From HLUCCA09 sp038745585 (GTDB lineage Bacteria; Pseudomonadota; Alphaproteobacteria; Rhodobacterales; Rhodobacteraceae), in NCBI GenBank assembly GCA_038745585.1, contig JBCDLH010000002.1, positions 434,001 through 498,000 of the forward strand: DNA of 64,000 nt. The letters run 5' to 3'. Made by a program: the position numbers and the translations under genes. Below, piece after piece: positions 7,814 through 15,712 of the stretch. Under the pieces are notes generated by a model that saw only the letters and a program-made list of their open reading frames with translations, ran no database searches and was not told the origin of the DNA. The stretch's first letter is position 1. Every line of letters begins with the position of its first letter.

Positions 7814-8470
7814 CGGGACGTTCCATCTGTTCGTTGAGCTTGGAGACCATCACCGCTTCGATGACGGGCAGCAGTTCGGCCATGGCGAGCGGCGGCACGC
7901 CGAGCGCGTCACCGAGCGCCAGCGCGGCCGACATGTCCCAGCCGATCACCGCGCCCGGCAGGACACGCAGCTGGCCGCCGAGGCGACCGACGAGGTCCCA
8001 GACCTGCCAACCCTCCGGAGTTTCCGGCCGGTTCAGCTGCGCCGGGCAGTCTTCGCACGCTTGCGTGCAGGCTTCGCAGTAGCGCTCGCCCCCGCCGAAG
8101 GACCAGTCGGCGAGAGCGCGGAGGCGTTTTTTTCCTGTTCCAGAAGCAGGCCTTTGGAGACGTAGGTCAGCTGGAAGGCCTCGAAGATCGGCCAGACGTC
8201 GAGCAGCGCGTCGATGGCCTCGGGACCCGGGTCGATAGGATTGCCGTCGGCATCGCCCACGCCCTCCCAGTAGAGCACCGCCCGGCGCGCCAGCGCCTTG
8301 GCGAAAGTGACGGCACGTTCCTCGTCGGAGGCCTCTTCGGGCACCGCCTCAACGGCCGGATCGCTGCGGGTCGCCACCATCAACGCGGTGGTCAGCGGGC
8401 GCAGCTGTACCCGGACGCCGGGCACGAGGTCGTGCCAGCGCGGTTCATTCGTCAGGTTGAGCGTCAGCAT
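7806..8470 (-). CDS. Frameshifted tail assembly chaperone (lambda GT-like), -1 at about 8126
   Basis: Inferred -1 frameshift product. Ribosomes slipping on A-AAA-AAC (plus 8126-8132) enter a -1 frame open to TGA at 7806-7808. The added roughly 105 residues contain a WSFGGGE segment, a cysteine motif CxxCxxxCxxC and a well-formed helical end (ALALGDALGVPPLAMAELL), all more protein-like than the zero-frame tail. The fused frame ends in an ATGGCTGA overlap with the tape-measure start, which also argues that it is translated. In lambda, the equivalent GT protein binds both tube subunits and tape measure. Frameshifting itself is inferred, not shown. Confidence 0.75.
8033..8470 (-). CDS. Tail assembly chaperone (lambda G-like), 145 aa
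   Basis: Zero-frame product of the tail chaperone gene located between tail tube and tape measure, equivalent to lambda gpG. ATG 8470 overlaps the tube stop (TGATG). The protein has a compact N-terminal alpha/beta part, starting MLTLNLTNEP, and an Ala/Lys/Arg tail after codon 115 that looks off-frame. This fits an abundant short product whose C-terminus is not functional. A slippery heptamer A-AAA-AAC at 8126-8132 lies in phase, just before the tail. Confidence 0.85.
   Translation of the reverse strand: MLTLNLTNEPRWHDLVPGVRVQLRPLTTALMVATRSDPAVEAVPEEASDEERAVTFAKALARRAVLYWEGVGDADGNPIDPGPEAIDALLDVWPIFEAFQLTYVSKGLLLEQEKNASALSPTGPSAGASATAKPARKRAKTARRS
8126..8132 (-). promoter_or_regulatory. Slippery heptamer A-AAA-AAC for programmed -1 frameshift
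   Basis: On the minus strand the sequence reads GG-AAAAAAA-C. With the gene read from 8470, the codons are GAA AAA AAC, giving the canonical X-XXY-YYZ heptamer A AAA AAC in the correct phase. GC-rich sequence follows and could pause the ribosome. The -1 frame is open for about 320 nt afterwards. Confidence 0.8.
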
Positions 8471-9411
8471 CAATAAACCTCGACGTCGTTGATCAGCGTT
8501 GCGGTGCACATCCGCCCAACCACGCTGTCGCGGGCGGCCTGCCAGTCGAAGGTGGCCTGCACGCCCTGCGGCCCGGAAATCTCGATCCGCGGGCGCGGCA
8601 GGTAGACGGCGTGCACGGTGAAGGTGAAGCTCTCGCCGGACGGCAGGACGTAGGCGAATTCCATCTCGCAGGCCTCGCCGTTGATCGCCTGCGTCACCAG
8701 CGTCTGGTCGGCGAAGCGCACCTCGATCCGGCCGGTGAGCGCCGCGATGGACGGGTCGGCCCCGTCAATGCGGCCGTCGTTTCGGATCGTCTCGATGCGG
8801 TCGAGGTTGTTGGCGTAGGTGATCTCGGCCGAGACCACGTTGCCGAGAGCGGTCCCGTTCCGCGTGATCGCCCCGTTGAAATGGCCGAAGCGCTTCAGCT
8901 CCAGCGCGGCGGGCGTGCCGGCGCTGGTGGTCGTGCCGACCGTCTCGCCCTGCGCCACCAGCCGTGCGGTAGCCGTGAGCAAGCCCGAGCGCTGCATCTG
9001 CCAGGTGATCTGGTCGAGCACGCAGCCTGAATACATCGCGTAGCGCGGCACCTCGGGCATACCGGTCTCGATCGACATGCTGGGCAGCGTCCAGGACCCC
9101 GACTGGAACTCGTGGGTGTAGGGCGCTTCCGCCCCCGTGGTTGTGGGCGTGCCGAAGGCTGCCTTCAGCCAGAAACCGAAGGCTTCGGCGTCGAGCGGCA
9201 CGACGACATCGCCATCGGCCGTCACCGCGTCCTTGATCGGCGCCAGCGGATCGCGGCCGTAGCCGAGAAGCTCCGAGTTCAGCAGCGGTTGCTCTGCGCC
9301 GAGCGAGGTGCTGGCGAAGGGCATCTTCGTGAAGCCGCCTGCCGGCGGCGTGCCATAGGTCGTTTCGAACGCAAGCGCCATCTGCGCCCGCGCCCCCTGG
9401 GCTCGTGCCAT
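8470..9411 (-). CDS. Phage major tail tube protein
   Basis: A 313-aa beta-rich protein without membrane segments, in the position of the major tail tube gene (after the tail terminator, before the chaperone and tape measure). Composition (many Gly, Thr, Ala, Val) and a C-terminal immunoglobulin-like stretch fit the Phage_tube_2 type tube proteins of alphaproteobacterial siphophages. It would polymerise as hexameric rings around the tape measure. No insertion or truncation is seen. Confidence 0.85.
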   Translation of the reverse strand: MARAQGARAQMALAFETTYGTPPAGGFTKMPFASTSLGAEQPLLNSELLGYGRDPLAPIKDAVTADGDVVVPLDAEAFGFWLKAAFGTPTTTGAEAPYTHEFQSGSWTLPSMSIETGMPEVPRYAMYSGCVLDQITWQMQRSGLLTATARLVAQGETVGTTTSAGTPAALELKRFGHFNGAITRNGTALGNVVSAEITYANNLDRIETIRNDGRIDGADPSIAALTGRIEVRFADQTLVTQAINGEACEMEFAYVLPSGESFTFTVHAVYLPRPRIEISGPQGVQATFDWQAARDSVVGRMCTATLINDVEVY

Positions 9412-9435
9412 GGTGATCTCCTGTTTTCGTTTGGG

Positions 9436-9858
9436 TCAGGCCAGCGGGTCGGCCGTGGTGTAGTGCAGCACCACCGGGATCACGGCGGCCTTCAGGCTGG
9501 CCGCGCCGTCGACCGGCAGATCGACCGGGCGCGGCGCTTCCGCCTCGACCCAGTCGCAGAGCCCGCCCAACGTCCGGTCGGCGGCGAGCGCCGTGCCGAT
9601 GCTGGCGGTCAGTATGTCGAAGGCGGCGTCACGGTCGGAGCCCTGAACGACCGCCTCGATCTCGGCCCGGTGCTGGTAATGGTAGGCCAGCGGCGACAGC
9701 GTCACCTCCGGCTCACCGGGCTCCCCGTCGCGCAGGATCAGCAGGCCCTCGGCCGGCACACGCTCGGGCAGCACCTCACCGCGGAGCGCGGTGGCAGGCA
9801 ACGGCAAGAGCCGCGCGTGCAGCGCGGCGAGGATGGTTTCGCGGGAGGTGGGCATCAC
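9436..9858 (-). CDS. Tail terminator / tail completion protein
   Basis: A 140-aa protein in the tail terminator position, just before the tube gene in the direction of transcription. The N-terminal helix (ETILAALHARLL) followed by beta strands and a hydrophobic core fits the lambda gpU-like or minor tail family. In Rhodobacteraceae such genes are sometimes mislabelled acyl-CoA transferase. It would normally follow the DUF6441 gene directly; 1.9 kb of metal-resistance cargo now separates them. Confidence 0.7.
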   Translation of the reverse strand: MMPTSRETILAALHARLLPLPATALRGEVLPERVPAEGLLILRDGEPGEPEVTLSPLAYHYQHRAEIEAVVQGSDRDAAFDILTASIGTALAADRTLGGLCDWVEAEAPRPVDLPVDGAASLKAAVIPVVLHYTTADPLA

Positions 9859-9935
9859 TCACTCACATGGACGGGTGCAGCACGGGTCCTGTCCGGACAC
9901 TATCCGCTACAGCCAGAGTGCTCGAGGGCGCGGGA

Positions 9936-10355
9936 TCAGACCGAGTGGTCGGTCAGACACTCCGCATGGTCCCGAAGCACTTCAAGCACCCGGCACTCGG
10001 AAACCCGCCCCGCGCCGCATTCCGCAAGCATCCGGTCAAGCTCCAGCCGCAAGGTCTCCAGACGGGCGATGCGGCGCTCGACGTCCTGAAGATGGCGCCG
10101 AGCGATCTCGTCGACATCCGAGCAAGGTCGGTCGGGGCGGTCAGAAAGATCGAGCAACTCTCGGATCGCGTCGAGCCCGAAGCCGAGATTACGCGCATGC
10201 CGAATGAATCCCAGCCGGTCGAGCGAAGCCGCACCGTAGCGTCGCTGCCCGCCTTCCGTACGCTCGGGTGACGGCATCAAGCCGATGTCCTCGTAGTAGC
10301 GGATCGTCTGAACCTTCGTGCCGGTCTTTTTCGCCAGAGCGCCGATCGTGAGCAT
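9936..10355 (-). CDS. MerR-family metal-responsive regulator (ZntR/CadR-like)
   Basis: A 139-aa MerR regulator. The N-terminus has the winged HTH (IGALAKKTGTKVQTIRYYEDIGL, about residues 4-26), followed by the long dimer helix. Cysteines at 78, 113, 121 and 133 fit the divalent-metal class, in which a Cys near 79 plus C-terminal Cys residues bind Zn, Cd or Pb; Cu sensors have Ser at the first place. It is divergent from the efflux permease at 10517, and dyads in the shared region match MerR operators. It probably twists the permease promoter into active form when metal binds. Confidence 0.9.
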   Translation of the reverse strand: MLTIGALAKKTGTKVQTIRYYEDIGLMPSPERTEGGQRRYGAASLDRLGFIRHARNLGFGLDAIRELLDLSDRPDRPCSDVDEIARRHLQDVERRIARLETLRLELDRMLAECGAGRVSECRVLEVLRDHAECLTDHSV

Positions 10356-10369
10356 TCCCCGCCTCCCTT

Positions 10370-10386
10370 CCTACATGAACTGTAGG
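10370..10386 (-). promoter_or_regulatory. MerR-type operator upstream of the regulator gene
   Basis: A perfect 6-bp inverted repeat, CCTACA, five bases, TGTAGG, lies 15 bp upstream of the merR-like start codon. It shares the CCTACAG core with the dyad in the permease promoter, so it is a plausible autoregulatory site. Confidence 0.6.
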
Positions 10387-10460
10387 TTTCGGCCATGTTC
10401 CCCGCAAGTCCGCGCAGGTCCATACCTCATGGAAGCTCTGGAAAAGTCTCGCGAAAGGGC

Positions 10461-10491
10461 TTGAACCTACAGTGGCTGGAGGATGTATCTC
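10461..10491 (+). promoter_or_regulatory. MerR-regulated permease promoter with 19-bp spacer
   Basis: A -35 box TTGAAC (10461-10466) and a -10-like TATCTC (10486-10491) are separated by 19 bp, the over-long spacing typical of MerR-controlled promoters. Between them lies the imperfect dyad CCTACAG (10466-10472) and CTGGAGG (10476-10482). The permease ATG is 26 bp downstream, with an AGGAG box at about 10503. Confidence 0.7.
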
Positions 10492-10516
10492 GTGAGTCGG
10501 ATAGGAGACCGACTGC

Positions 10517-11686
10517 ATGACCGACCAAACTTGCCAGGACACCACGACCCCCGATTTCGATCTTCCGAGCGACCCGTCACCACGGCTGGCTTCCGCGAAG
10601 GCGGCTTCGTGCTGCGGTGGAAGCGGCGAGACACAAGCCGCGTCCTGCTGTGCTCCGGCGTCAGTGGATGCGCCGAGATGGCGCCGCATCGACTGGCTGC
10701 TCTGGGGGTCCGGGACGATCATCGCGGTCTCCTACATCGCAGGGTTCTTTCTGGCCCATGATGCGCCCCTAGGCCTTGGCGTCTTCACGCATGGTGTCCA
10801 GGAGATGATGAACCTCATGTGGTGGGGCATCCTCGTCGGCATGCTTTCCGTCGGTCTCATCGACCGCGTGCCGCGGGAGTTCGTGATCGGGATCATCGGG
10901 CGCGACCAGGGAGCCAAGAGCCTCGTGCGGGCGGTCCTCGCGGGCGTGCTTCTCGACCTCTGCAACCATGGTGTGCTGATGGTCGGCGCAAAGCTCTACG
11001 AGCGCGGCGCGAGCCTCGGCCAGGTCTTCGCCCTCCTGATCGCAAGCCCGTGGAATTCGCTGTCGCTCACGATCATCATCGGCGTTCTGATGGGTTGGCA
11101 ATGGATGGTCGTCTTCCTCGTGGCCTCGCTGGTCATCGCGCTACTCACTGGCCTCGTGGTCGAGGCGTTGGAACGCGCGGGGCGGGTCAAGCCCAATCCC
11201 AACCGCGTGGACCTGCCCGCCGATTTCCATGTCTGGCGCGAGGCGAAGGCTGGGCTTCGGGCGACGCGCTTCGATGTGGCCTTCGCAAAGGACATCGCGG
11301 TGCGTGCCTTCCCCGCCAGCCGCATGGTCCTGCGCTGGCTGTTTTTCGGCGTGGTGCTCGCTGCGCTGATCCAGGCGACCGTGCCGACCGAGATCTTTGC
11401 AACATGGTTCGGAGCGACACTGCTCGGCCTCTTCACCACGCTCGTCGCTGCCACGATCATCGAGGTCTGCTCGGAAGGCTCCGTGCCGCTCGCGGCGGAC
11501 CTGATGACCCGCGCCGCGGCGCCGGGCAATGCCTTCACCTTCCTGATGGCGGGTGCGGCCACCGACTACACAGAGATCTTGGTGCTGCGCGAGGTCACGG
11601 GGCGGCTGAAGGCGGCGCTCCTGCTGCCGCTCCTTACGGTGCCTCAGGTCCTTGTGATCGGATGGGCGCTCAACGCTGCCGGGTAG
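10517..11686 (+). CDS. Metal efflux permease, SO_0444 / DUF318 type
   Basis: A 389-aa inner-membrane protein with about eight to ten hydrophobic helices. The short cytosolic N-terminus has two CC pairs (residues 32-33 and 44-45) that could bind metal. The membrane part resembles the DUF318/ArsP_1 permease superfamily, and the two internal halves both carry conserved polar helices (LDLCNHGVLMVGA near 150; IEVCSEGSVPLAADL near 316). SO_0444-type members export Cu or Zn. Divergent pairing with a MerR regulator fits metal-induced efflux. The substrate cannot be fixed from sequence; the regulator's cysteines favour a divalent metal. Confidence 0.85.
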   Translation: MTDQTCQDTTTPDFDLPSDPSPRLASAKAASCCGGSGETQAASCCAPASVDAPRWRRIDWLLWGSGTIIAVSYIAGFFLAHDAPLGLGVFTHGVQEMMNLMWWGILVGMLSVGLIDRVPREFVIGIIGRDQGAKSLVRAVLAGVLLDLCNHGVLMVGAKLYERGASLGQVFALLIASPWNSLSLTIIIGVLMGWQWMVVFLVASLVIALLTGLVVEALERAGRVKPNPNRVDLPADFHVWREAKAGLRATRFDVAFAKDIAVRAFPASRMVLRWLFFGVVLAALIQATVPTEIFATWFGATLLGLFTTLVAATIIEVCSEGSVPLAADLMTRAAAPGNAFTFLMAGAATDYTEILVLREVTGRLKAALLLPLLTVPQVLVIGWALNAAG

Positions 11687-11754
11687 GCCACCGCTGACCG
11701 CGGTATTCATGGTCGCGCCGATGGCGGACGCCATAGGGCTCGAAACGATCAGCA

Positions 11755-12393
11755 CTAGAGCCTCCCCTCCACCCAATTCGCCACGATCAGCCCCGGCACG
11801 CCGTCCAACGCCCGGTCCGCATCCCGCGCCAGGTCCAGTCGCTTCGGCAGCTTGACCTGCGGCACCAGAAGGAAGATCGGCGCGGTGACCTTGCCTCGCC
11901 CGGTCTTCGAGCGCGACACCACTGCCTGGCCCTTGGTGTTCAGCCGCCCCTCCGCCACCAGCAGGCTCGGTCCCGTGCGGCGGTACACGAAGCGCAGGCG
12001 CAGGCCACGGCGGCGCTCCCATTCGCCGGGCGTGATCCGGCCGCCGCGTAGAGACTTGCCCGCGGCGGGCAGCGGGATCGCCAGCCAGAACCCGTCCTTC
12101 GAGCGGATCACCGGGCCGGTGTCATGCGCGCCGACGATGACCGGAGCCTTCGACCAGACCAGAGCCGCGGCATCGAGGCTTTCGCCGGACCTCGGGAAGT
12201 TCTGGCTCCGGATCGAATTGGCGAGCCGGGTGCCGAGCCCCGCGCCGGTGATCTGCAACCGCCATGCCGTCTTCAGGCCGGTTCCGGCCTCGCGCATGGC
12301 GGCCGTGACGGCGCGTTCGCCCGCAGCGATCTCGGCCGCCATCATCGCGACGATGTCGGGATCGATGTCGAGCTTCAGTTTCATGGCCATCAC
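11755..12393 (-). CDS. DUF6441 phage minor tail / head-tail protein
   Basis: A 212-aa protein of the type found between head-tail connector and tail terminator genes in rhodobacterial siphophages (DUF6441). It opens with two or three Met codons and has an Arg-rich middle (WERRRGLRLRFVYRRTG). The position suggests a head-tail joining or tail-completion role. It overlaps the previous gene by four bases. Downstream, about 1.9 kb of plus- and minus-strand metal-resistance cargo begins before the next tail gene. Confidence 0.7.
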   Translation of the reverse strand: MMAMKLKLDIDPDIVAMMAAEIAAGERAVTAAMREAGTGLKTAWRLQITGAGLGTRLANSIRSQNFPRSGESLDAAALVWSKAPVIVGAHDTGPVIRSKDGFWLAIPLPAAGKSLRGGRITPGEWERRRGLRLRFVYRRTGPSLLVAEGRLNTKGQAVVSRSKTGRGKVTAPIFLLVPQVKLPKRLDLARDADRALDGVPGLIVANWVEGRL

Positions 12394-12701
12394 GTGGGCC
12401 TCAGATCGACGGTCCAGACCAGCCGCTCGCGGTCGCGGACAGGCTCTCCCTGAATAATGAAGGCGTCGCCGTCGATCTCGATGCGGTCGCCCGGTCGCGG
12501 GCTCGGCACCTCGGCGACGCGCAAATCTATCCTCGTGGTTTCGGACCAGAGCCGCGCATCGCCGAAGTCGGATACGGCGTCAGCGCGACGGGCGACGACC
12601 CGCACCAGCAGGGGCGCGCCGCCGTCGGCAATGTAGACCGCATCCCGGCCGATGTTCGGATCGGCGAAGAGCGCGCCGACGGCAGCGGCGAAGGCGCTCA
12701 T
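12390..12701 (-). CDS. Head-tail connector protein
   Basis: A 103-aa, beta-rich protein placed directly after the decoration gene. Its size and the DRIEIDGDAFIIQGEPVRDRERLVWTVDL-type ending (split here by position, residues about 71-101) are typical of lambda gpFII or Phage_H_T_join proteins that seal the head and attach the tail. It overlaps both neighbours by one to four bases. Confidence 0.7.
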   Translation of the reverse strand: MSAFAAAVGALFADPNIGRDAVYIADGGAPLLVRVVARRADAVSDFGDARLWSETTRIDLRVAEVPSPRPGDRIEIDGDAFIIQGEPVRDRERLVWTVDLRPT

Positions 12702-13039
12702 CAGAAGGCCGCGTTCAGGCGCACCCGACCGATGGTGTCACCAGCTCCGCCTGCCACGGCTTCGGTCGCCACTCCGATCAACGTGTTGGACGTAGCCACG
12801 CTCGTCGTGTGCTTATTGGTGTCGTCCCAATAGACCTTGGCGCCGACGGTCCAGGCCTGCGAGCCGACCTTGGTGAGGTCGAATACGCCGGTGAGCGCGG
12901 TCTCAATGGGATCGTTTTGGGCAGCGCCCCCGGAGGCGATGCCGAAAATGGAGCCAACAAGCAGGCCATCGCCGGAGGTCACGGCATAGGGCGCGGTCAA
13001 GGTGATGGTGTTTCCGGGCTGGACAAAGTTCTTGGCCAT
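12701..13039 (-). CDS. DUF2190 capsid decoration (cement) protein
   Basis: A 112-aa DUF2190 protein. These are lambda gpD-like stabilising proteins of phage heads, often misnamed RecA/RadA recombinase. Family marks are the N-terminal AKNFVQPGNTI start, the GVFDLTK and VGAKVYWDD segments, and the C-terminal GVA-TEAVAGGAG region. It lies downstream of the capsid gene, but a homing endonuclease gene has been placed between them. Confidence 0.88.
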   Translation of the reverse strand: MAKNFVQPGNTITLTAPYAVTSGDGLLVGSIFGIASGGAAQNDPIETALTGVFDLTKVGSQAWTVGAKVYWDDTNKHTTSVATSNTLIGVATEAVAGGAGDTIGRVRLNAAF

Positions 13040-13054
13040 GGGAGGTTTCCTTTC

Positions 13055-13630
13055 TCATGGGTGCCGAGTGGCTCTGAGGTGTTTTCGAATGCGGCCGGTT
13101 TTCAGCGCGGCCACATGCGCGACGCTGACGCCAAAAGCCCCGGCGACCTCTCGCCGGGAATAGCCAACGTCCAGGCAATCAAGCATGCGCAGACATTGGT
13201 GGTCGGTCATGCGGGACAGATGCGAGCGATCTCCGCACAGCATCGTGCCGTGTTCACGCTTGTGTTCGATGTTCTCGCGCTGCGAAACATAGGCGAGGTT
13301 CTGGGCGCAGTTGTTCGACTTGTCGCCATCGAGGTGAGCGACGACCAGCCCGTCTGGACGCGGCCCCAGAAAGGCAGCCGCGACGAGAATATGCAGAGCA
13401 ATCCGCTGCCGGGCACCTCTGCCGCCACGCACCAGTGTGTGGTGCAGATAGCCTTCGGGGTCACACCACGGCTGTCGAACAGTCCAGTCTTTCTGGTCCA
13501 ACCAGCGAGAGCGCGCATCGCGTGGGATCCTACCCTTGCGATGCGCGCTCCAGACCTGACCGGTGCGGTTGATGTGATATCCGGGGAAGCCCGGTACCCG
13601 CACCGCGCCCTGTCGATCATCGATCGTCAT
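13055..13630 (-). CDS. HNH homing endonuclease (NUMOD4-HNH-HTH)
   Basis: A 191-aa free-standing homing endonuclease. Domains in order: an NUMOD4-like motif (VPGFPGYHINRTGQVWS, residues 12-28), an HNH nuclease core (LHILVAAAFLG with His80, then VVAHLDGDKSNN with His99 and Asn106-107), and a C-terminal HTH (SRREVAGAFGVSVAHV). ATG 13630 overlaps no gene and gives the full NUMOD4 region. It sits in the short gap between the capsid-protease and decoration genes, on the same strand. It probably spreads itself by cutting related phage genomes there. Confidence 0.9.
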   Translation of the reverse strand: MTIDDRQGAVRVPGFPGYHINRTGQVWSAHRKGRIPRDARSRWLDQKDWTVRQPWCDPEGYLHHTLVRGGRGARQRIALHILVAAAFLGPRPDGLVVAHLDGDKSNNCAQNLAYVSQRENIEHKREHGTMLCGDRSHLSRMTDHQCLRMLDCLDVGYSRREVAGAFGVSVAHVAALKTGRIRKHLRATRHP

Positions 13631-13643
13631 GGGACCGCGGTTC

Positions 13644-15707
13644 CTATGCCCCAGGATTTTTGTAGAGGCCGCGCCAGTCGATGGCCTTGGCGCCGAAGTC
13701 GAGGCGGCACTTGATCTCGACGCCGTCGACGTCAAAGCCGTTGCGCGTCTCAATGTAGGCGCCCTGCTGGCCCTCGAGATAGGCGTATTCGATGGTGTCG
13801 ATCTGGTTCGGGCTGGCCGCCAGATACCAAGCGGTCTCGCTGGCCGCATCAAGCCGGGGTTCGCTGATCGGCGAAAGCGTTCGGATCGATTGCGGCACCA
13901 CGTTGCCGCTCTGGGCAGGCACGAGGTTTTGAGCGACCAACTGCTCGGCCCTCAGTTCCAGCGAGGCGGGCACGATCAGGAAGGCCGGCCTGACATTGAG
14001 CACCGTCTTCTTGTCGAGCCCTGTCTGCTTGGCCATGGCGGCGCGGGCCGCGCCGACGCTGGTCACATCAAGCGCGGCGCCGGTGCCGGCCAGGTTCTTG
14101 TGCGTGCTGTGGAACAGCGCGTTGCCGTCGGCCATGGCCGGGTTGGCGGTAATGATACCCCAGACCACGTCCGACTCCAGCTGCGCGATGGAGTTGCCGT
14201 ACATCGCCGGGATGCGCGTGAAGGCGTCGAGATCGTCGTTGATCAGCGTCTGGCGCGTGATGGCGACCACCCGACCATAGGTCTTGACCTTGTAGCTCTC
14301 CTTGCTTTCACCGAGCGTCCCGCGCTTGAACTCGCCGCTTTCGCTCACCTCCAGAAGTTGCGGGGCCTCGCCGAGCTGGACGCGGTGCATCGCCTTGAAG
14401 TCGGTGGCCAGCACCTGACGGCAGAACAGCATGAAGGTCCGGGGATAGGCCTCGTAGGCCTGCCGGAGGGTCTTGTTGGTGACGGCGGACAGGATCTCGG
14501 GGAAATCCGAAGTCGAGTGTAGCGCCCGCGTCGCCACCTCGTCACGCGACAGGCCACGGGTGTTCACGCCCGCATTGCCGAGGCTTTCGCGGGCCAGTTC
14601 CATGAGCGTCATGCCGCGGTACTGGCGCGCGGCGTCCTCTAGCTGGAACAGCGTCGGGCTGTAGCGGTGCAGCAGCGCGTTTGCGACGGCATCGCGGCGA
14701 GTGACTTGTTCATCGCGGCCACCGAGAGGGATCGACACCTGGCTGAAGGTCCGCGTTTCCTCGGATTTTGCGGCAACCTGATCGAGGATCAGGCGTCGGG
14801 CCTCATCGACGTCGGTGCCCCGTTTCACAAGATCTTCGGCGAAGCTGCGCTCGAGGTTCAGGCGACCGGCCAGATCGTAAATTGTCGAGACGCGATCACG
14901 CTCCGTCTCGCGCGCGCGGGTCGCAACCGCTTCGGTGTCGGGTGCTGCGACAGTGTCAGCCTTCTTCGGTTGAGGCTGCGCGCGGGTCTGGGCGGCAGCG
15001 GCAATCGGTTCTGTCGCAGCCGGTTTCGGTTCAGTCATCGTGGTGTCCTCGGTTTCAACCGGCTCGGTCGGCTTTTGCGCTTGGGTTTCGGCGTCGCTCG
15101 CCGGATCATTGGATTTCTCCGTCATCGGGATGGCTCCTGTAGTTGGGGGTGGGACGTCCCGGCGATGGAGGACGCAGTCGTGAAGGGGGGATTGGGAACG
15201 AAAGCCTGCAGCGGGGTCGGCGCCAACGGGCACGGCGGAAACCTCAAAGGGCGTCCAGTCCACCGCGCGCCAAAGCTCGCGGGCTGCCTCGGGTTTGGAG
15301 ACCTCAAAGCGGTGGACCTGGTAGCCGATGGAGACCGCGCGGATGTGGCCCGCCTGAATATCGCGCCAGATCGGTTCGACATCGGCGCGCTCGCTGATCC
15401 GGACCTGCGCAATGCCGCGGCCGTTTTCGATGCGCGCCGAGCCTGGGACGACGGAGCCGATCACGGCATCCAGCGTGTCGACCTCGTGCACCTTCAGAAA
15501 CGGCGCGCCCGCGTTCAGACGGTCGAGCCGCACATGGTCAGGATCGAGGCTCAGTTCCTCGTCGTAGGGTTCGCCGAACAGGGTCGACCGGCGGACCCGA
15601 GCGCCTGCCGACCAGATCACTTCGACGGTGCGGGCCTCGGTATCGGCTGAGTTCGGCGCAAGCTCCGCCATCCGGCGCAAGGCCGGGATTTCGATCATCG
15701 TGTCCAT
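13644..15707 (-). CDS. Prohead protease / major capsid protein fusion
   Basis: A 687-aa fusion. Residues 1 to about 175 form an HK97-type (U35) prohead protease, with the likely nucleophile and base in KVHEVD (His74) and AVSIGYQ (Ser126). Residues about 195-270 are a low-complexity Pro/Thr/Glu/Ala linker that may act as scaffold. From about 280 on there is a capsid-type domain including LDAFTRIPAMYGNS and the conserved SVGAARAAMAKQTG region. Protease, scaffold and capsid are usually separate genes; here one chain must be processed in cis or trans. A second ATG at the linker could allow a capsid-only product. Confidence 0.9.
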   Translation of the reverse strand: MDTMIEIPALRRMAELAPNSADTEARTVEVIWSAGARVRRSTLFGEPYDEELSLDPDHVRLDRLNAGAPFLKVHEVDTLDAVIGSVVPGSARIENGRGIAQVRISERADVEPIWRDIQAGHIRAVSIGYQVHRFEVSKPEAARELWRAVDWTPFEVSAVPVGADPAAGFRSQSPLHDCVLHRRDVPPPTTGAIPMTEKSNDPASDAETQAQKPTEPVETEDTTMTEPKPAATEPIAAAAQTRAQPQPKKADTVAAPDTEAVATRARETERDRVSTIYDLAGRLNLERSFAEDLVKRGTDVDEARRLILDQVAAKSEETRTFSQVSIPLGGRDEQVTRRDAVANALLHRYSPTLFQLEDAARQYRGMTLMELARESLGNAGVNTRGLSRDEVATRALHSTSDFPEILSAVTNKTLRQAYEAYPRTFMLFCRQVLATDFKAMHRVQLGEAPQLLEVSESGEFKRGTLGESKESYKVKTYGRVVAITRQTLINDDLDAFTRIPAMYGNSIAQLESDVVWGIITANPAMADGNALFHSTHKNLAGTGAALDVTSVGAARAAMAKQTGLDKKTVLNVRPAFLIVPASLELRAEQLVAQNLVPAQSGNVVPQSIRTLSPISEPRLDAASETAWYLAASPNQIDTIEYAYLEGQQGAYIETRNGFDVDGVEIKCRLDFGAKAIDWRGLYKNPGA

Positions 15708-15712
15708 ATGGG

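Noticed and set aside
11690..11755. Remnant of another membrane gene after the permease
   Set aside because: About 20 codons in frame look protein-like, but the stretch is too short to name and may be chance.
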